Shown one piece after another: positions 1 through 8,376 of a stretch of DNA of 64,000 nt. This stretch comes from Sinorhizobium chiapasense (GTDB taxonomy: Bacteria; Pseudomonadota; Alphaproteobacteria; Rhizobiales; Rhizobiaceae): NCBI RefSeq assembly GCF_036488675.1, contig NZ_CP133152.1, positions 1,240,001-1,304,000 of the forward strand, written 5' to 3'. The notes under the pieces were generated by a model. It did no database searches. It saw only the letters and a program-made list of their open reading frames with translations, and was not told the DNA's origin. Made by a program: the position numbers and the translations under genes. Each line of letters begins with the position of its first letter. Positions within the stretch are counted from its first letter, which is position 1.

Positions 1-1215
1 GCCGACGAGATCCCCATCGATCGAAATGAACCCGTCGTCGACCCGCTCGAGGTGATTGATCGTCCTGAGCAGGGTGGATTTGCCGGAGCCGGAGGGGCCG
101 AGGATTGCCGTGACGCTGCCAGCGGGCAGATTCAGCTCGACATCGTCCAGAACCTTGAGCGACCCGAAGCTCTTGGAGATGCCGTGAACATGCACGGCGC
201 CGCCGGGGCGGAAGACGTGCGCGTCGCGAAAGCCGGTCTTGCCCGCGGTCGCTGCCGGGATGTCGGAAAGGGGGCGACGGAAGCGCGAGAAGATGGCCTG
301 GAAGGGCAACGGATCCGGGTTGCGAACTGCGCCCTTCGAAAAATACCGCTCGATATAGTGCTGGGCGATCGAGAGACCGGTCATGATCACGAGGTACCAG
401 ATGGTCGCCACCATCAGGAGCGGAATGACTTCGAGGTTGCGGCGATAGATGACCTGAACCGTATAGAACAGCTCCGGCAGCGCCAGCACGTAGACCATCG
501 AGGTGCTTTTCGCGAGACCGATGATCTCGTTGAAGCCGGTCGGCAGGATCGAGCGCATGGCTTGCGGCAGCACGATACGGAACGCTTGTCGACTGCGTGG
601 CAGACCGAGGGCGGCTGCCGCCTCGTGCTGTCCATGGTCGACGGAGAGTATGCCGCCGCGCACGATCTCGGCGAAGAAGGCCGACTGATTGAGGGTCAAG
701 CCCAGGAACGCAGCCGCAAACGGCGTCAGCAATTGCGTCATCGGATAGTTCAGAAACACGGTGTCGGTGAAGGGGACACTGAGGGTGATCGTCTCGTAGA
801 GATAGCCAAGATTGTTGAGCACGAGCAGCAGGACGATGAGCGGGATCGAGCGCAGCAGCCAGATATAGCCAAACGAGAGACTGGCAAGCAGGGGCGACTT
901 CGAAACCCTTGCAAGCGCCAGACCGGTCCCGAGAAGCGAGCCGGAAACAGTCGCCAACGCCGTCAGCAGCAGCGTCCGCCCAAGGCCGGCAAGAACCGGC
1001 TCGGCGAAAAACCATTCGGCGAAGACCGGCCAGCCCCAGCGCGGATTGGTGAGCACTGAATAGAGCACCGCTGCGATGACCACAGCGGCAAACAACGAAC
1101 CAAGCGCACGACCCGGGTGACGGGCCGGAACGATCCGGTAATGCGCGTAGTTCGAATTGGCGCCGCGTTCTCGTTCGGCGTCGGCGGCGCCTGCAAGATC
1201 TGTCAGAAGTGCCAT
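1..1215 (-). CDS. Amino-acid ABC transporter, permease-ATPase fusion (partial, runs off left edge)
   Basis: The reading frame opens at an ATG at 1215 and stays open to the window edge, so the C-terminus is missing. Residues 1 to about 300 form a polar amino-acid permease with several membrane segments and the transmembrane-coupling loop of this family (EAAAALGLPRSRQAFRIVLP). A linker follows, and then the start of an ATPase in the same frame with Walker A GPSGSGKST near residue 373. Permease and ATPase are therefore one polypeptide, an arrangement known for cystine/glutamine-type importers. The gene is last in the leftward operon after the acetyltransferase (62 bp gap), so it probably imports the sulfur amino-acid derivative that the operon processes. 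Substrate is inferred from context only; the binding protein may lie beyond the edge. Confidence 0.88.
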   Translation of the reverse strand, partial: MALLTDLAGAADAERERGANSNYAHYRIVPARHPGRALGSLFAAVVIAAVLYSVLTNPRWGWPVFAEWFFAEPVLAGLGRTLLLTALATVSGSLLGTGLALARVSKSPLLASLSFGYIWLLRSIPLIVLLLVLNNLGYLYETITLSVPFTDTVFLNYPMTQLLTPFAAAFLGLTLNQSAFFAEIVRGGILSVDHGQHEAAAALGLPRSRQAFRIVLPQAMRSILPTGFNEIIGLAKSTSMVYVLALPELFYTVQVIYRRNLEVIPLLMVATIWYLVIMTGLSIAQHYIERYFSKGAVRNPDPLPFQAIFSRFRRPLSDIPAATAGKTGFRDAHVFRPGGAVHVHGISKSFGSLKVLDDVELNLPAGSVTAILGPSGSGKSTLLRTINHLERVDDGFISIDGDLVG

Positions 1216-1277
1216 CGTGCATCCTCTCTGAGGTGGTTCGTGCCGCGCGGAAAATTTGGTGGGAGAGAACCGGCGCT

Positions 1278-1829
1278 CTAGGGGTGGCTCGCGGTTACGG
1301 GCTCTGCCACGAGCGCCGCACCCAAAAACGCGGATGATGCCAGGAGATGGGAAATGTCCTTCTCGAAAGGCAGCGTCTTGTAGACCTCCGGATCGGCCTC
1401 GATGTCGAAGAGCGCAGTATAACCGTTCGAGAGATAGAGCCCGACGGCCTCAGGCTGCCGGAATCCGGTCGTCAGATAGATCCGCGAATAGCCTTGGCGC
1501 GCGGCCTGCGCCTCGAGCTCCAGGACGACCTTGCGCGCAAGCCCCTGGCGGCGCAGATCTGAACGCGTCCATATCCGCTTGAATTCAGCCGTCCTGTCGT
1601 CGTAGTGCTTGAATGCACCGCCGCCGATCGTTTCGCTGTTTCGGATCAGGAGCACGAAATTGCCATGCGGTGGAGCAAAGGCCTCGGGCGGATAGCGATT
1701 GAGCTCGGCGGCCGCGCCCTGTTCGTCGAAATAGGTGCCGTAGCGGCTGTCATATTCGAAGATGAGCTCGTCGATCAGCGGTTTTGCACGTGGATCGAGT
1801 GGCGACGTGTAGACAAACGTGTCGCTCAT
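1278..1829 (-). CDS. GNAT-family N-acetyltransferase
   Basis: This 183-residue protein has the GNAT fold: the acetyl-CoA pyrophosphate loop RRQGLAR at 93-99, followed by the conserved helix and the C-terminal LYLSNGY strand (131-137). Its ATG overlaps the stop of the M20 deacylase gene (ATGA), which implies translational coupling. In Bacillus subtilis, acetyltransferases SnaA/SnaB (YtmI/YxeL) N-acetylate S-substituted cysteines before an FMN monooxygenase cleaves them. The same partners flank this gene, so I infer that role here. The sequence alone only supports a small-molecule or amino-acid acetyltransferase. Confidence 0.85.
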   Translation of the reverse strand: MSDTFVYTSPLDPRAKPLIDELIFEYDSRYGTYFDEQGAAAELNRYPPEAFAPPHGNFVLLIRNSETIGGGAFKHYDDRTAEFKRIWTRSDLRRQGLARKVVLELEAQAARQGYSRIYLTTGFRQPEAVGLYLSNGYTALFDIEADPEVYKTLPFEKDISHLLASSAFLGAALVAEPVTASHP

Positions 1830-3040
1830 GCCGGTCTCCAGTTCTTGGAATCATTGCGCAGGAAAGTTTCGGCGAGCCGCACCCAATAGCGAGCAGCGGG
1901 TGCGATGATCCCATCGTCGAAGTTGTAGTGGGGGCTATGCAACGCGGCGCTCTCTCCGTTGCCGACGAAGAGGTAGCTGCCGGGCTGGCGCGCGAGGAAG
2001 AAGGCAAAGTCCTCACTAGCGGTGCGCGGTTTGAACTCCTGTTCGATCCAGCCTTCGCCGAAGGTGTCGACCGCGACACGGCGCGCGAATGCCGTTTCTT
2101 CCTCATGGTTGACGACCGCTGGGAAGCCGAGCCGGTAGTCGACGTCAGCGCACGCCCCGAAGCTTTCGGCCTGTGCCCGGGCAAGCGCTGCGATGCGTGT
2201 CTTCAACTGCTGGCGAACTGCTTCGCTGTAGCTTCTGACCGTCAGTTTGATCTCGACTGTTTCCGGGATCACGTTCGACGCTGATCCGCCGTGAATCGAC
2301 CCGACGGTAATGACGGCCATATCTCGCGGATCCACGTTGCGCGAAACGACACTCTGCAATGCTGTGATGAACGACGCTGCTGCTACGACCGGATCGACCG
2401 CATTATGAGGCTCTGCGCCGTGACCACCCCTGCCCTTGATATGAATTATCGCCTGATCGACCGACGCCATTGCCGGTCCCGCAACGAACCCGAAACGGCC
2501 AATGGCGAGACCAGGCCAATTGTGCAAGCCGAAGACCGCATCAACCGGGAAGCGTTCGAATAGCCCGTCCGACAGCATTTTGCGCGCCCCGGCCCCGATC
2601 TCCTCCGCTGGTTGAAAAATGAGCCTCAGCGTACCGGAGAAGCGGCCGCTTTCGGCAAGATAGCGTGCTGCGGTAAGAAGAATCGCCGTGTGGCCGTCAT
2701 GACCGCAGGCATGCATGAGACCCGGCTCCTGGCTCGCATACGAGAGGTTGGTTTTCTCGTCGATAGGCAGCGCATCCATGTCGGCGCGGATGCCGATGCG
2801 CCGAGTGCCGTCCCCGCGCTGGAGTGTCGCCACGACGCCTGTTCCGGCGATACCTGTCGCAACCTCGTATCCCCAGCTTGCAAGCAAAGTCGCGACGATG
2901 CCGCTCGTGCGGACTTCCTGAAACGCGAGTTCCGGATTTCGGTGAAGATCATGCCGCAACTCAATCATCTCGCCGATGTAGGCAGCGATCCCTTGCTCGA
3001 CGTCATCGATGAAATGGGCATTGTTGGTGATCGCATTCAT
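1826..3040 (-). CDS. M20-family amidohydrolase (N-acyl amino acid deacylase)
   Basis: A 404-residue M20/M40 metallohydrolase of the hippurate hydrolase / N-acetylcysteine deacetylase type. Visible metal-site motifs are ACGHDGH at 111-117, PAEE at 144-147 and GLHNWPG near 171-177. The ATG at 3040 is preferred to a longer frame because GGGAGGTG lies just upstream and the longer frame would run into the preceding gene. It starts 20 bp after the large monooxygenase gene and overlaps the acetyltransferase gene by 4 bp. In the Bacillus 2-succinocysteine pathway the equivalent enzyme (SndB/YxeP) removes the acetyl group after C-S cleavage to release cysteine. Family is clear; exact substrate is inferred. 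Confidence 0.9.
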   Translation of the reverse strand: MNAITNNAHFIDDVEQGIAAYIGEMIELRHDLHRNPELAFQEVRTSGIVATLLASWGYEVATGIAGTGVVATLQRGDGTRRIGIRADMDALPIDEKTNLSYASQEPGLMHACGHDGHTAILLTAARYLAESGRFSGTLRLIFQPAEEIGAGARKMLSDGLFERFPVDAVFGLHNWPGLAIGRFGFVAGPAMASVDQAIIHIKGRGGHGAEPHNAVDPVVAAASFITALQSVVSRNVDPRDMAVITVGSIHGGSASNVIPETVEIKLTVRSYSEAVRQQLKTRIAALARAQAESFGACADVDYRLGFPAVVNHEEETAFARRVAVDTFGEGWIEQEFKPRTASEDFAFFLARQPGSYLFVGNGESAALHSPHYNFDDGIIAPAARYWVRLAETFLRNDSKNWRPA

Positions 3041-3059
3041 GCCGGACACCTCCCAACCG

Positions 3060-4403
3060 TCACCCGTGCGCTCTTTGCGTGATTTCCTGCGATGCGGCGC
3101 TGTAGCGGCTCTCCCGGTAGGGCAGCGCAAGATGGTCGCGTAGTGTTTCGCCTTTCAGAGCGCGCTCGAAATAACCGCGCTGTTCCAGGATTGGCAGTAC
3201 GTGTGCAACGAAGTCATCCAACCCCTCGGCGATCACGGGGAACCCGAGAATGAAGCCGTCGGCGGCTTCCGCATCGACCCAGCGGACGATCTCGTCGGCA
3301 ATTTGCTCGGCAGTGCCGATAAAAGCGGTCCTCGGCGTCGCGACGTCGAGCGCGATCTCGCGAAGCGTCGCCTCGGTTTCACGTGCCGTCTTCTTGATGC
3401 GATCCGTGGTGGCGCGGAAACTGTTCTTGCCGATATCGCCGATGTCGGGAAAAGGTTCGTCGAGTGGATAGGCGCTGAAATCGTGGTGATCGAAGAAGCG
3501 GCCGAGATAGAGGAGCGCCTCCTCGATCGTTACAAGGCCGCGGATCGCCTGATACTTGGTCTCGGCGTCCTCGGCTGTCCTGCCGACGATCGGGCCGATG
3601 CCGGGAAAGATGCCGACATCGGCCGCCCGCCGCCCCTGAGCAACCGCACTTTGCTTGACCTGTTTGTAGAAGGCCTTGGCGTCCTCGATCGGCCCTCCAT
3701 TCGTGAACACGGCGTCGGCATGTTTGCCGGCGAGCCGGACGCCTGAATCGGAGGCTCCGGCCTGGAAGACGACCGGCTGCCCCTGTTTCGAGCGGCTGAT
3801 ATTCAACGGCCCTTCGATCTGGAAGAAGCGCCCTTTGTGGTTCAGCCGATGCATCTTCGTCTTGTCGACGTAAACCCCCTTTTCACGATCGCGCACGAAG
3901 GCATCGTCGTCCCAGGAGTCCCAGAGCCCCTTGATCGCATCGAGGTATTCGTCGGCGATCTCGTAGCGCAGTTCATGTTCGGGATGCGGTCTTCCGTAGT
4001 TGCGGCCCGAGCCCTCCAACGGAGAGGTCACGGCATTCCAGCCGGCGCGCCCGCCGCTGATGAGATCGAGCGAGGCGAATTGGCGCGCAATGGTAAACGG
4101 GTCGCTGTAGGACGTCGAAACGGTGCCGACGAGCCCGATTTTCGATGTGGAAGCGGCGAGCGCCGACAGGATCGAGATCGGCTCGAAGCGGTTGAGGAAA
4201 TGCGGGATCGACTGTTCGTTGATGTATAGCCCGTCGGCGACGAAGGCGAAGGCGATGCCGGCAGCTTCCGCCTTCAGCGCAGTCTCGACGAAGAAGCCGA
4301 AGTTAATGCTCGCGTCGGCCGGCCCGCTCGGATGTTTCCAGGCATTCATATGTCCGCCCGGCCCCTGCAGCATGATACCGAAAGTCACGTTCCTGGTGGT
4401 CAT
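3060..4403 (-). CDS. LLM-class FMN-dependent monooxygenase, NtaA/SnaA/DszA type
   Basis: A 447-residue bacterial luciferase-like monooxygenase of the long NtaA/SnaA/DszA branch, close to that family's normal size. The N-terminal barrel strand has GIMLQGPGGHMNAW. The conserved segment DLISGGRAGWNAVTS lies near residues 112-126 and VFQAGASDSG near 210. Members use reduced FMN from a separate reductase, and no flavin reductase gene is visible here. Bacillus YxeK and YtnJ (CmoJ) belong to this branch and cleave C-S bonds of N-acetylated S-alkyl or S-succinyl cysteines. The adjacent deacylase and acetyltransferase support the same chemistry. Second gene of the operon, 24 bp after the smaller LLM gene. 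Confidence 0.9.
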   Translation of the reverse strand: MTTRNVTFGIMLQGPGGHMNAWKHPSGPADASINFGFFVETALKAEAAGIAFAFVADGLYINEQSIPHFLNRFEPISILSALAASTSKIGLVGTVSTSYSDPFTIARQFASLDLISGGRAGWNAVTSPLEGSGRNYGRPHPEHELRYEIADEYLDAIKGLWDSWDDDAFVRDREKGVYVDKTKMHRLNHKGRFFQIEGPLNISRSKQGQPVVFQAGASDSGVRLAGKHADAVFTNGGPIEDAKAFYKQVKQSAVAQGRRAADVGIFPGIGPIVGRTAEDAETKYQAIRGLVTIEEALLYLGRFFDHHDFSAYPLDEPFPDIGDIGKNSFRATTDRIKKTARETEATLREIALDVATPRTAFIGTAEQIADEIVRWVDAEAADGFILGFPVIAEGLDDFVAHVLPILEQRGYFERALKGETLRDHLALPYRESRYSAASQEITQRAHG

Positions 4404-4427
4404 GGCAAAATGTCCTTCTCCGGATGA

Positions 4428-5420
4428 TCAGGCGACGAGGGAAAGCCGCTCTCTGGCAATGAGCTCGATCGAGGCGAGCCGCTCGGGCGCGCCGACTGCG
4501 GGGGTGTCGATGATGAATTCCGTGACGCCATGGCGGCGGTGCAATGCATCGAGTTCGCTGCGCACCTGCCGCGCCGTCCCGCAAACCACGCTCGGCGTCT
4601 TTTTCTCGACGCGGTATTCGGTAACACCTGCCTGGCGCGCGAATTCGGCGGCCTGCTCCTCGCTGCCGACATTGACGCTCTGGCCGTTGGCAAGGAAAAC
4701 CTTGAAGATCCTGAGTTCCGCCACGCGCTCGCGCGCCCGCTCTTGGCTTTCGGCGGCGAAAGCGGCGAGCGCCAGGATCGGGCGATCGCCACCCGCCGCC
4801 TGCTCATAGGCCTTGAAAGTATTTTCCAGATTTTCGGGATCGCCGTTCAGATGACCGGCGAAGACCAGCTTCCAGCCTTTTTCCGCCGCGAGTTTCGCGC
4901 TTTCGACGCTGGCTCCGAGCAGGAAACGCTCGGGTGCCGTCGGCGGCAGAGGGGTCGCGTAGAGACCCTCTCGAATCTCACCGGGCGCAAGATAGTGGTT
5001 GAGATCGGCAAGCTGCTCGTCAAAGCCTTGCCGGCGCGCCGGGTCGATCGCTGCCTGCAGTGCCCGCGTCGAAAGCGGAAATCCACCTGGCGCCTTGCCC
5101 ACCCCGAGATCGACGCGGCCGGGCGCCAGCGATGCGAGAAGGTTGAACGTCTCCGCCACCTTGTAGGCGCTGTAATGCTGCAGCATGACGCCGCCCGAAC
5201 CGACGCGGATCCTCGACGTCTTCGCAAGGAGATAGGCGATCAGCGTTTCCGGCGCCGAGCTCGCAAGGTCCGCCATGTTGTGATGCTCGGCGACCCAGAA
5301 ACGATGATAGCCCCATTCTTCCGCCTTTACCGCAAGCGCGGTGGTCGCCTGCAACGCCTCTACGGGCGTCCATCCCTGGTCAAGGGGGCTTTTGTCGAGA
5401 AGACTGAGAAGATACGACAT
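4428..5420 (-). CDS. LLM-class flavin-dependent oxidoreductase, short (MsnO8/YtmO-like) type
   Basis: A 330-residue luciferase-like protein of the single-domain branch. It begins MSYLLSLLDKSPLDQG and has the typical YRFWVAEHHNM-type segment (HRFWVAEHHNM, about 38-48) and VGSGGVMLQHYS (72-83). It is the first gene of the leftward operon and lies downstream of an AT-rich element at 5461-5492. The Bacillus ytmI operon pairs a similar short LLM enzyme (YtmO/CmoO) with a long one (YtnJ/CmoJ), as here. It could act on a second S-substituted cysteine or its sulfoxide. Family assignment is firm; substrate is inferred from context. Confidence 0.88.
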   Translation of the reverse strand: MSYLLSLLDKSPLDQGWTPVEALQATTALAVKAEEWGYHRFWVAEHHNMADLASSAPETLIAYLLAKTSRIRVGSGGVMLQHYSAYKVAETFNLLASLAPGRVDLGVGKAPGGFPLSTRALQAAIDPARRQGFDEQLADLNHYLAPGEIREGLYATPLPPTAPERFLLGASVESAKLAAEKGWKLVFAGHLNGDPENLENTFKAYEQAAGGDRPILALAAFAAESQERARERVAELRIFKVFLANGQSVNVGSEEQAAEFARQAGVTEYRVEKKTPSVVCGTARQVRSELDALHRRHGVTEFIIDTPAVGAPERLASIELIARERLSLVA

Positions 5421-5460
5421 CCTATGTGTTCCAGACTTTTGTCAGTGCTGCAGCTAAAGT

Positions 5461-5492
5461 CTATAAAACACATGGATTTTATGATTTATAAG
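5461..5492. promoter_or_regulatory. AT-rich dyad, sulfur-block promoter element A
   Basis: The stretch contains CTATAAAACA and, after 11 bases, TGATTTATAAG, an imperfect inverted repeat in otherwise GC-rich DNA. It lies about 40 bp upstream of the first monooxygenase gene. On the minus strand it aligns with the element at 8077-8106 at about 26 of 31 positions (shared core includes ATCATAAA and TCCATGT). It is probably an operator with an overlapping promoter. The regulator is unknown. Confidence 0.55.
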
Positions 5493-5968
5493 AAATGTAT
5501 TTCTATTTCTCTTCACGGAATCGGAAAAGATGTGGTCATTAGCCGTGGAAAGAGTTCCAGCCGTCACTCGCGACGGGCGGCACGGCGCTGCCGCGGCCTC
5601 CTCGATGAATATCGGCAAAATGAACCATGGCGTTAGGCCAGAATACATGGTGGTCGCCAGAAGCGACGACCGGCGACCAAAGCCACAGCTGCAATGGTCG
5701 TGCCGGCAAGTGACGAAACCGATGAGTTCGAAGGAGCTCCGTGCGGCTGCGTTGCAAGATATCGGTCGACGCGTTCAGCCTGATGGAAAAATGGCCCGGC
5801 ATGAAGAAGGCGCCGAATTTGCCGCCTCGGGCCTCAGCGCGAAGGCCTCAGTGCGCGAGCATCTCTCTGTGGATTGCTGAGAAAGTCGCGTCCCTTCCAA
5901 ACAGCAGCCCTCATCGCCGCGGCGCTTGCCTTACGCAATCGCCGTAATTCACCAGCAGAGCCGAGGAA
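5493..5968. other. Intergenic stretch with no convincing gene
   Basis: These 476 bases separate the salvage operon from the split serine acetyltransferase genes. Short open frames exist on both strands (for example 5530-5880 plus and 5539-5802 minus), but none has a recognisable domain or a good ribosome site, and they overlap each other. The stretch could be the remains of a decayed gene. I found no hairpin with a T-run. Confidence 0.5.
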
Positions 5969-6496
5969 TCATATGAGATAATCCGGCTCGGTGAGTGCCT
6001 GATCCATGGTAACGCCTGGGAGCGTCGTATGTGGCCGACCGACCGGGCGTGCCGGGGCCCCGACGACGGACGTATAGGGGGCCACCGGACAGACGACGAC
6101 ACTGCCGGCACCAACCTTCGCGCCAATGCCGACCTCGATATTGCCCAAGATTTTCGCGCCAGGGCCGATCAGGACACCACGGCGGATCTTCGGATGCCGG
6201 TCTCCCGTCTCCTTGCCCGTGCCACCCAGCGTGACGTTCTGCAGAATCGAGACGTCATCCTCGACCACGGCTGTCTCCCCGATCACAAGTCCGCTGCCGT
6301 GATCAAGCATGATGCCCCGCCCCATCACGGCGGCGGGGTGGATATCGATCACGAATGTCTCCGAGATGCGGCTCTGGATGTGGAGCGCCAGGTGACGCCG
6401 TCGCTTGTTCCACAACCAGTGGGCAATGCGGTAGCCCTGCAAGGCCAGGAACCCCTTGAAATAAAGGAATGGCGTCAGCACCTCGGTGTTGCTCAT
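5969..6496 (-). CDS. cysE: Serine O-acetyltransferase, C-terminal catalytic (left-handed beta-helix) half
   Basis: The 175 residues correspond to the catalytic half of CysE. They start at TPFLYFKGFLALQGYRIAHW (the end of the CysE helical region) and contain the hexapeptide-repeat helix with DIHPAAVMGRGIMLDHGSG, VSILQNVTLGGTGKETGDRHP and VGIGAKVGAGSVV. Catalytic His and Asp residues of the family are present (DIHPAA, LDH, GDRHPKI). The ATG overlaps the stop of the N-terminal half gene as ATGA. Together the two ORFs give 282 residues, near the 273 of E. coli CysE. The C-terminal tail differs from that which binds CysK and ends PDYLI; a terminal Ile is typical of SATs that form the cysteine synthase complex. 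Confidence 0.85.
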   Translation of the reverse strand: MSNTEVLTPFLYFKGFLALQGYRIAHWLWNKRRRHLALHIQSRISETFVIDIHPAAVMGRGIMLDHGSGLVIGETAVVEDDVSILQNVTLGGTGKETGDRHPKIRRGVLIGPGAKILGNIEVGIGAKVGAGSVVVCPVAPYTSVVGAPARPVGRPHTTLPGVTMDQALTEPDYLI

Positions 6497-6816
6497 AGCA
6501 CGGTCTTTGCCGCCTCGAGATCGGCGGCCGCGGCGCCGAGCAGGCTCGGTCGCTCGAGATAGGCGCGGTAGATGAGCGCCAGCAGTTCGTCACGATCGAG
6601 GTAGTGGTCGGCAAGCTTGATCGCCAAGCGGTGCGAGAGGGCATGGCCGAAGCTCGCATGCATCAAAACCGCGGCGTTTGTCGACCGGGCAAGCGCCGGA
6701 TCGCGGTCGATGGCCGAACGGGCCTCTCGCTGCAATGTTTCCCAAAGGACGGCGACTTTGCGGCGAGCAACATCTTCCACCGGGAGGAAGACGACATTGC
6801 TTTTCTGTCCTTGCAT
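6493..6816 (-). CDS. Serine O-acetyltransferase, N-terminal helical half (separate ORF)
   Basis: These 107 residues match the CysE N-terminal helical domain that mediates hexamer assembly: LWETLQREARSAIDRDPALA, then HASFGHALSHRLAIKLADHY and LIYRAYLERPSLLGAAAADL. The ORF ends where CysE normally continues into the TPLLY catalytic segment, and that segment opens the next ORF. AGGAGGA sits at good spacing before this ATG, so the ORF is translated on its own. Either this is a real split enzyme with coupled translation or a single-base frameshift in an intact cysE. The downstream ORF has an ATG exactly at the overlap, which fits both. Confidence 0.82.
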   Translation of the reverse strand: MQGQKSNVVFLPVEDVARRKVAVLWETLQREARSAIDRDPALARSTNAAVLMHASFGHALSHRLAIKLADHYLDRDELLALIYRAYLERPSLLGAAAADLEAAKTVL

Positions 6817-6875
6817 CAGATCTTCCTCCTGTCAAAATGACGCCCCCTCCCCACTTGCACGACCAGTCGCGCACC

Positions 6876-7913
6876 TCAGGTCTTAGGCCGCTCCAGCAGG
6901 TGGAGCAGGTCCGGATGGTGTCGCGCGGCAACGTCGGGATGCGAGCGCAGACGGCTCTTCAAATGATTGATGCCGACCTCACGGAAGATGGGATTGAGCG
7001 GGTCGGCCGTGACGCCGCGTTCGCCCCGCTTCAGATCCTCTGGCAGAGGGATCACCGGGATGCGCGCGTCGTAACGTGCGCCGAGAAAGAAGGCGACCGA
7101 ATAGCGTTCAGTGCCACGTGGCGGCGTGACGACGTCGTGGACGTCGGCGCGTACGAAGCCATTGGTGGCGAGTTCGAGCAGTTCACCGCTGTTGATGACG
7201 AATGTGCCTGGTACGGGTGGTGCCTCGATCCAAGTGCCCTCTTCCGTCCGGATCCGCAGGCCGGGCACGGTGCCCTGCAGCAGAACGGTCACGAAGCCGC
7301 CGTCCTTGTGCGCGCCGACGCCTTGATCGCTGCCGGCTGCCTCACGGCCGGGATACCGGATGATCTTTAGCAGTTGCGAGGGCTGCGGCTCGTAGATTTC
7401 AGCAAAGGCGTTTTCCGACTGACCGAGCGCGAGTGCGATTGCTTTCAGCACGTCGATGCCGATGCGCGTGACTTCCGCCTGATAGCGGAGAAGGAGTGCC
7501 CTGAGTTCGGGCAGCGCCTGCGGCCACTGGTTCGGGCCGTAGAGCCGGTTCCAAGGCGTATCGGGCCCGGACGCCACCGGCACGCCTTCAGTATTGATGT
7601 CGAGCTGCTCGCGCCAATCTTGCTCACCGCGCGTGCGCTCGGAACCAGCCCGATTGTATCCGCGAAAATGCGGGGACTTCACCATCTCGATCGAGAGCTT
7701 TTCCTGTTCGGGCAGAGCAAAGAAACGCTTCGAGATTGTGAGCACGTCGTCGATGAGGCTCTGCGGTACACCGTGACCGGTGAGATAGAAGAAGCCGTGA
7801 TCGTGGAGGACGCGCGTCAGCTCGCCGATGAACGCCGCGCGTTGGTCCGCGCTGCCGTAGAAGCGGGAAAAGTCGATCGTCGGCAATTGGGTTGGCTTGG
7901 TGTGGATCGTCAA
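6876..7913 (-). CDS. Isopenicillin-N-synthase-family 2-oxoglutarate/Fe(II) dioxygenase
   Basis: A non-haem iron dioxygenase of about 345 residues. N-terminal DIOX_N segment: HDHGFFYLTGHGVP at 37-50. C-terminal 2OG-FeII domain: iron ligands H202 and D204 (GAHKDGG) and H259 (DVHDVV), plus the 2-oxoglutarate-binding RYS at 270-272. I choose the TTG at 7913 because GGAG lies 8 bases upstream and it gives the family's usual length. A longer frame reaching 8075 would cover the promoter element. The cysE N-half follows after 59 bp, so the two are probably co-transcribed. The enzyme could oxidise a sulfur compound, as TauD does in a different subfamily, but the substrate is not known. Confidence 0.82.
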   Translation of the reverse strand: MTIHTKPTQLPTIDFSRFYGSADQRAAFIGELTRVLHDHGFFYLTGHGVPQSLIDDVLTISKRFFALPEQEKLSIEMVKSPHFRGYNRAGSERTRGEQDWREQLDINTEGVPVASGPDTPWNRLYGPNQWPQALPELRALLLRYQAEVTRIGIDVLKAIALALGQSENAFAEIYEPQPSQLLKIIRYPGREAAGSDQGVGAHKDGGFVTVLLQGTVPGLRIRTEEGTWIEAPPVPGTFVINSGELLELATNGFVRADVHDVVTPPRGTERYSVAFFLGARYDARIPVIPLPEDLKRGERGVTADPLNPIFREVGINHLKSRLRSHPDVAARHHPDLLHLLERPKT

Positions 7914-8076
7914 GGGGGTGCTCCGGAGAAGGTGCTGAGTTTCACTGACAGCTGGCGACAGCTTGATCGGCGGCGGGCAGAAGCCAGACTTTTGCTTACG
8001 ACCTCCGTCGCTGCCTGTCGCGCAGACTTCAGCGTTTTGCGATTTCGTGAATCCTATGGCGTGCTTGCATTTCACA

Positions 8077-8106
8077 ATAGATCATAAATTCCATGTTTTT
8101 TATATA
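8077..8106. promoter_or_regulatory. AT-rich element B (sulfur-block promoter)
   Basis: Reads ATAGATCATAAATTCCATG and continues TTTTTTATATA on the plus strand. It aligns closely with the minus strand of element A (ATCATAAA, TCCATGT, TTTTATA blocks in the same order and spacing). It lies upstream of the leftward dioxygenase gene. Confidence 0.55.
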
Positions 8107-8344
8107 TTTAAGGATAACTTACCCCGTTGTCGGGCAGTTCGGCCAAACGGTTTTTCGGTAATTGCGGGGCCGCGCGGTCTATGGCGAACGACCTCGCCCC
8201 CGCATGAGCTGGATCGCACCACCAGACAACGGGGACAGCGTTATGGCCTGCACGAGGCTGCGATACCGCGGTCGGAAGGCGTGACTGGCCGCTGAAAAAC
8301 GAAGCAATTTACTCTTTCTATCGGCAATATTGGACGTTGGTTTC

Positions 8345-8376
8345 TTAAATACACTAATTTTATAGATATTATACAA
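8345..8376. promoter_or_regulatory. AT-rich element C (sulfur-block promoter)
   Basis: Contains AAATACACTAATTTTATAGA followed by TATTATACAA. Blocks AAAyACA and ATTTTATrGAT match the plus strand of element A. It lies 60-90 bases upstream of the binding-protein gene starting at 8438. Confidence 0.5.

Noticed and set aside
5530..5880. Possible small gene between the salvage operon and cysE
   Set aside because: No domain, overlapped by another open frame on the other strand, and no clear ribosome site.
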